The notes under the pieces are model-generated. The model was not told the origin of the DNA. It made no database searches and saw only the letters and a program-made list of their open reading frames with translations. This document shows, in pieces, positions 61,052 through 64,000 of a DNA stretch of 64,000 bases. Within the stretch, counting starts at the first letter, position 1. The number at the start of each line of letters is the position of its first letter. Origin of the DNA: Phreatobacter sp. (GTDB taxonomy: Bacteria > Pseudomonadota > Alphaproteobacteria > Rhizobiales > Phreatobacteraceae); the NCBI RefSeq assembly GCF_016793595.1, contig NZ_JAEULY010000029.1, positions 1 through 64,000 of the forward strand. The letters are read 5' to 3'. Both the position numbers and the translations under genes were made by a program.

Positions 61052-62565
61052 GCGGCGGCCCTCAGCCTCATCGCGCGCCAGCCGAGCCAGGCAAACGGCG
61101 CAATCCAGATCACGAGCGTGAGCGCGCCGAGCGTCCCGCCGATCGGGCGCTCGAACAGCCCCGCGACGTTGCCGCCGACCTTGATCATCGACAGCAGGAA
61201 GTTCTCCTCGATCATCTTGCCGAGCACGAGGCCGAGGATAGCCGGCGAAGTCGGTATGCCGTTCTCCTCGAACAGGTAGCCGATGATCCCCATCACCAGC
61301 ATCACGCCGACATTGAACAGCGAGTTCTCGATCGCGAAGGAACCGACCACGCAGAACAGCAGGATGACGGGCATCAGCACCTCGCGCGGCACCGACAGGA
61401 TTCGGCGAGACGCCTTGATCATCGCCCAGCCGAACGGGATCATCAGCAGATTGGCGAGGAAGAAGACGATGAACAGGGCGTAGACGAGCTCCTGGCTCTT
61501 GATGAAGACCGTCGGCCCCGGGTTCATGCCCTTCATGTAGAGGACGCCGATCACGATCGCCGTGATCGAATCGCCGGGGATGCCGAAGACGAGTGCCGGC
61601 ACCCAGGCGCCGCCGAGCGCCGAGTTGTTGGCTGCGCCGGCATCGACGAGGCCCTCGACATGGCCGGTGCCGAACTTCTCCGGCTCCTTCGAGAATTTCT
61701 TCGAGACCGCGTAGCTGATCCACGCCGCGATGTCGGCGCCCGCGCCGGGCAGCGCGCCGATCAGCACGCCGATCACGTTGCCGCGGAAGTTGTTGACCGG
61801 ATAGCGCTTGAACAGGTCCCACTGGCCACGGAACACCGAGCCGATCTTCTGCGTGACGACCTCGACCCGCCCGTAGTTGGCGGTGACGTTGCGGATCAGC
61901 TCGGGAATCGCGAAGAAGCCGACCAGCGCCGGGACCAGGTCCACGCCGCCGGAAAGGCTGATGCTGCCGAAGGTGTAGCGCGGCGTGCCGTGCACGACGT
62001 CGATGCCGATCTGCGCCACGCCGAGGCCGAAGCACAGCGAGATGACGCCCTTCAACGGATCGCCGCGCGACACGAACACGGCGCAGGTCAACCCCAGGCA
62101 GGCGAGCCAGAAATACTCGAAGGTCGAGAACTTGAGGGCGAACTCGGCCAGCGACGGCGCCGTGAGCACCAGGGCGGCCGATCCGAACAGGCCGCCGATC
62201 ACCGAGAACACGAGGCAGGCGCCGAGGGCGAGCTCGGACTGCCCCTTCTTCGTCATCTCGTAGGCCTCGTCCGTGTAGGCGGCCGAGGCCGGCGTTCCCG
62301 GGATGCGCAGCAGCACGCCCGGCACGTCGCCGGAGAAGATCGCCATCGCGGTCGCCGCGATGATGGCGCCGATCGCCGGCACGGGATCCATGAAGAAGGT
62401 GACCGGCACGAGCAGCGCCGTCGCCATCGTGGCCGTGAGGCCCGGGATCGCGCCGAAGAACAGCCCGTAGAAAGATGCCAGGAAGATGATCAGGAGCGTC
62501 GTCGGCTCGAAGACGAGGCCGAGCGCCTTCATAAGGTTGGCGGTGTTGACCAGCCCCTCGAACAT
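61048..62565 (-). CDS. tctA: tripartite tricarboxylate transporter large membrane subunit TctA
   Basis: 505 residues with about 12 transmembrane segments and TctA signatures: GAIPGLTATMATALLVPVTF, GDVPGVLLRIPGTPASAAYT, GALPGAGADIAAWISYAVSK and GIPGDSITAIVIGVLYMKGM. It is the channel part of a binding-protein-dependent secondary transporter for carboxylates. It lies 10 bp after tctB. Confidence 0.96.
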   Translation of the reverse strand: MFEGLVNTANLMKALGLVFEPTTLLIIFLASFYGLFFGAIPGLTATMATALLVPVTFFMDPVPAIGAIIAATAMAIFSGDVPGVLLRIPGTPASAAYTDEAYEMTKKGQSELALGACLVFSVIGGLFGSAALVLTAPSLAEFALKFSTFEYFWLACLGLTCAVFVSRGDPLKGVISLCFGLGVAQIGIDVVHGTPRYTFGSISLSGGVDLVPALVGFFAIPELIRNVTANYGRVEVVTQKIGSVFRGQWDLFKRYPVNNFRGNVIGVLIGALPGAGADIAAWISYAVSKKFSKEPEKFGTGHVEGLVDAGAANNSALGGAWVPALVFGIPGDSITAIVIGVLYMKGMNPGPTVFIKSQELVYALFIVFFLANLLMIPFGWAMIKASRRILSVPREVLMPVILLFCVVGSFAIENSLFNVGVMLVMGIIGYLFEENGIPTSPAILGLVLGKMIEENFLLSMIKVGGNVAGLFERPIGGTLGALTLVIWIAPFAWLGWRAMRLRAAA

Positions 62566-62575
62566 GGCGCGCGCC

Positions 62576-63052
62576 TCAGAAGAGCTTGAAATAGGGGACG
62601 ATGCCCCAGGGCAGCGGCACCAGCAGGACCTGGACGAAGAACTGGTGGATCACGAAGCTCGAGGCGACGGCGACCGCGAGCGCGACGAACGGATGCCCCC
62701 ATAGCAGCCAGATCAGCCCCCAAAGCAGGACCGGCGCCACGACGAGGAAGCCGAGCTCTTCGGAGAACAGCAGGTAGGCGAGCAGGAAGCCGAACACGCT
62801 GGCGCCCTGGAGCACCAGCCGCGGCTTCGAGAACCAAGGATCGAGCTCGATCCAGGGATGCGCGGCGCGATTGACCAGTCCCTTGACGATCAGGCCGATG
62901 GCCGCGACCGCCATCACCGACGCGACGATCGTGGGAAAGAAGCCCGGGCCGAACTTCTGGCCCTGCGGCGTGTGGAATCCCTGGGTGAGCGCGATCATCC
63001 CCAGGGCGAGCGCGAGGAAGATCGCGCCCAGGATCGCATCGTTGAAGCGCAT
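62576..63052 (-). CDS. tctB: tripartite tricarboxylate transporter small membrane subunit TctB
   Basis: 158 residues with four hydrophobic segments and the family pattern GQKFGPGFFPTIVASVMAVA near the start. It is the small membrane partner of TctA. The ATG at 63052 lies 40 bp after the tctC stop. Confidence 0.92.
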   Translation of the reverse strand: MRFNDAILGAIFLALALGMIALTQGFHTPQGQKFGPGFFPTIVASVMAVAAIGLIVKGLVNRAAHPWIELDPWFSKPRLVLQGASVFGFLLAYLLFSEELGFLVVAPVLLWGLIWLLWGHPFVALAVAVASSFVIHQFFVQVLLVPLPWGIVPYFKLF

Positions 63053-63092
63053 GGCGATGGGGGCGAGCCGTGGCGGCCCGCCCCCGTCCCCG

Positions 63093-64000
63093 TCACTTCG
63101 CGAGGCCGACCGCGACGATCGTCTCCGCGAGCGACTTCTCGTGGCCCTTCATGAACTCCAGCGTCTGCGCCGAGTTCATCCACTTCAGGCCGAAATTGCG
63201 CTGCTTCATGCCGTCCTGGAATTCCTGCGACTTCCAGATCTTCTCGAGCGTCGTCTCGAGCGTCTTCACGATGTCCGCCGGCAGGCCCTTGGGGCCGGCC
63301 ACCAGACGGAACGCGCCGCCCTCGTGATCGATCCCGACCGCCTCCTTGGAGGTCGGCACGTTCTGGAACGGCGCGCCCTGGCGGCCGTTGGCGATCACCA
63401 TCAGCGGCCGCAGCTTGCCCGCCTCGATCAGCGCCTTCGCCTCCGGCAGCGACGCCATCACCATGTCGAGGCCGCCCGAGGCGAGGTCCTGCAGGCTCGG
63501 CGCGGCGCCCGCGGCCGGCACCATCACCGGCTTCTTCACGTCGATGCCGTACTTGATGAACAGCTCGGCGTTCGGAATGTGCCACGAGCCGCCGCACGCG
63601 CCGCCGCAGCCGATCTTGTACTTGCCGCCATCCGCCTTCAGCGCGTCGTAGGCGTCCTTGCCCGTCTTGAACGGCGAGGTGTCGGCCACGATGAGGGCCG
63701 AGGGATCGACGTTGTAGAGCGCGATCGGCGTGTAGAGCGTGTAGTTGATGTCGGCTTGGCCGAGCATCTTCCACTGATAGTAGTTGTAGACGATGCCGAG
63801 CGTGTACCCGTCGGGGCGCGCCGTCGCGATCTGGGTGTGGCCGACGATGCCGCCGCCCTGGCCGTTGTTGACGATGTTGAAGGGCTGCTTGAGCTCGTCC
63901 TGCAGCTGCTTGGCGAGCAGCCGCGCGGTCCCGTCGGTGCCGCCGCCGGCGCCCGCCGGGACGATGATCGTCACCGGGCGCTCCGGCCACGCCGCCTCGG
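63093..64000 (-). CDS. tctC: tripartite tricarboxylate transporter binding protein TctC (5' end outside window)
   Basis: The frame is open to the right edge. The residues above 63974 (EAAWPERP before VTIIVPAGAGGGTDGTAR) match the mature start of Bug/TctC binding proteins, so the GTG at 63974 is internal and the signal peptide lies outside. Later parts include NIVNNGQGGGIVGHTQIATA, RPDGYTLGIVYNYYQW and AYDALKADGGKYKIG. It would bind the transported carboxylate in the periplasm. Confidence 0.94.
   Translation of the reverse strand, partial: EAAWPERPVTIIVPAGAGGGTDGTARLLAKQLQDELKQPFNIVNNGQGGGIVGHTQIATARPDGYTLGIVYNYYQWKMLGQADINYTLYTPIALYNVDPSALIVADTSPFKTGKDAYDALKADGGKYKIGCGGACGGSWHIPNAELFIKYGIDVKKPVMVPAAGAAPSLQDLASGGLDMVMASLPEAKALIEAGKLRPLMVIANGRQGAPFQNVPTSKEAVGIDHEGGAFRLVAGPKGLPADIVKTLETTLEKIWKSQEFQDGMKQRNFGLKWMNSAQTLEFMKGHEKSLAETIVAVGLAK

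Noticed and set aside
63093-63974. Complete TctC gene starting with GTG at 63974
   Set aside because: The reading frame continues to the window edge and the residues before 63974 match the mature N-terminus of TctC proteins, so the gene is cut by the edge.

Overview
The window looks like a high-GC alphaproteobacterial chromosome. The run murA, DUF2948, hisG, hisD, UPF0262, a phosphatase, infA, maf, an RNase E/G-family gene, yacG and tRNA-Phe is typical of that class. HisG is the short form, and both tRNAs encode their CCA end. Genes are tightly packed with many 1-11 bp overlaps. I see no insertion sequences, prophage genes, rRNA or CRISPR array. Genus was not determined.

Region by region: (1) 1-3081 is the 5' part of a minus-strand gene for a huge protein made of 8-residue repeats, cut by the left edge. 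(2) 3.4-13.8 kb is the conserved housekeeping cluster on the minus strand, led by a small basic protein, a PAS histidine kinase and a DUF924 protein. (3) 13.9-23.5 kb holds a secreted dienelactone-hydrolase-like protein, an AlkA-type glycosylase, a FAD oxidoreductase, a 38-residue lipoprotein with a strong terminator, a SoeABC-type sulfite:quinone dehydrogenase, a fatty acid hydroxylase, tRNA-Thr and a Tat-exported DUF882 peptidase. (4) 23.5-29.3 kb is an amino/imino acid module: one ABC permease and its binding protein, a DapA-family enzyme and a 977-residue three-part oxidoreductase fusion.

(5) 29.3-47.9 kb is the most interesting part, all on the minus strand. A 12.1-kb run of 15 genes with no gap above 35 bp encodes SuyA/SuyB-like sulfo-lyase subunits, SdhB/D/C-type subunits, both subunits of aconitase X, a TauE/SafE exporter, a taurine/nitrate-type ABC importer, both subunits of a class I fumarase-type hydratase split by a metallo-beta-lactamase-fold gene, and an SdhA/FrdA-family flavoprotein. 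Downstream lie a sugar-type ABC importer without ATPase, an aldo-keto reductase, and an SlcC-like / ComC-like dehydrogenase pair that fits sulfolactate epimerisation. With SoeABC 8 kb away, the window holds genes to import a sulfonate, desulfonate it, and export or oxidise the sulfite. The extra dehydrogenase, hydratase and AcnX are not part of the known sulfolactate route. I propose, as inference, that the substrate is a C4 sulfonate such as sulfosuccinate.

(6) 48.1-50.3 kb is a beta-helix protein with RTX repeats. (7) 50.4-53.0 kb is a sugar-oxidation module (dehydrogenase, mutarotase, lactonase) in which two divergent genes overlap at their start codons. (8) 53.0-58.7 kb carries an acyl-CoA-synthetase-like protein, a 3-hydroxyisobutyrate-dehydrogenase-like enzyme, a carboxymuconolactone-decarboxylase-family protein and an EmrAB-type efflux pair. 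(9) 58.7-64.0 kb is an amidase, an amidohydrolase and a TctCBA transporter whose first gene runs off the right edge.
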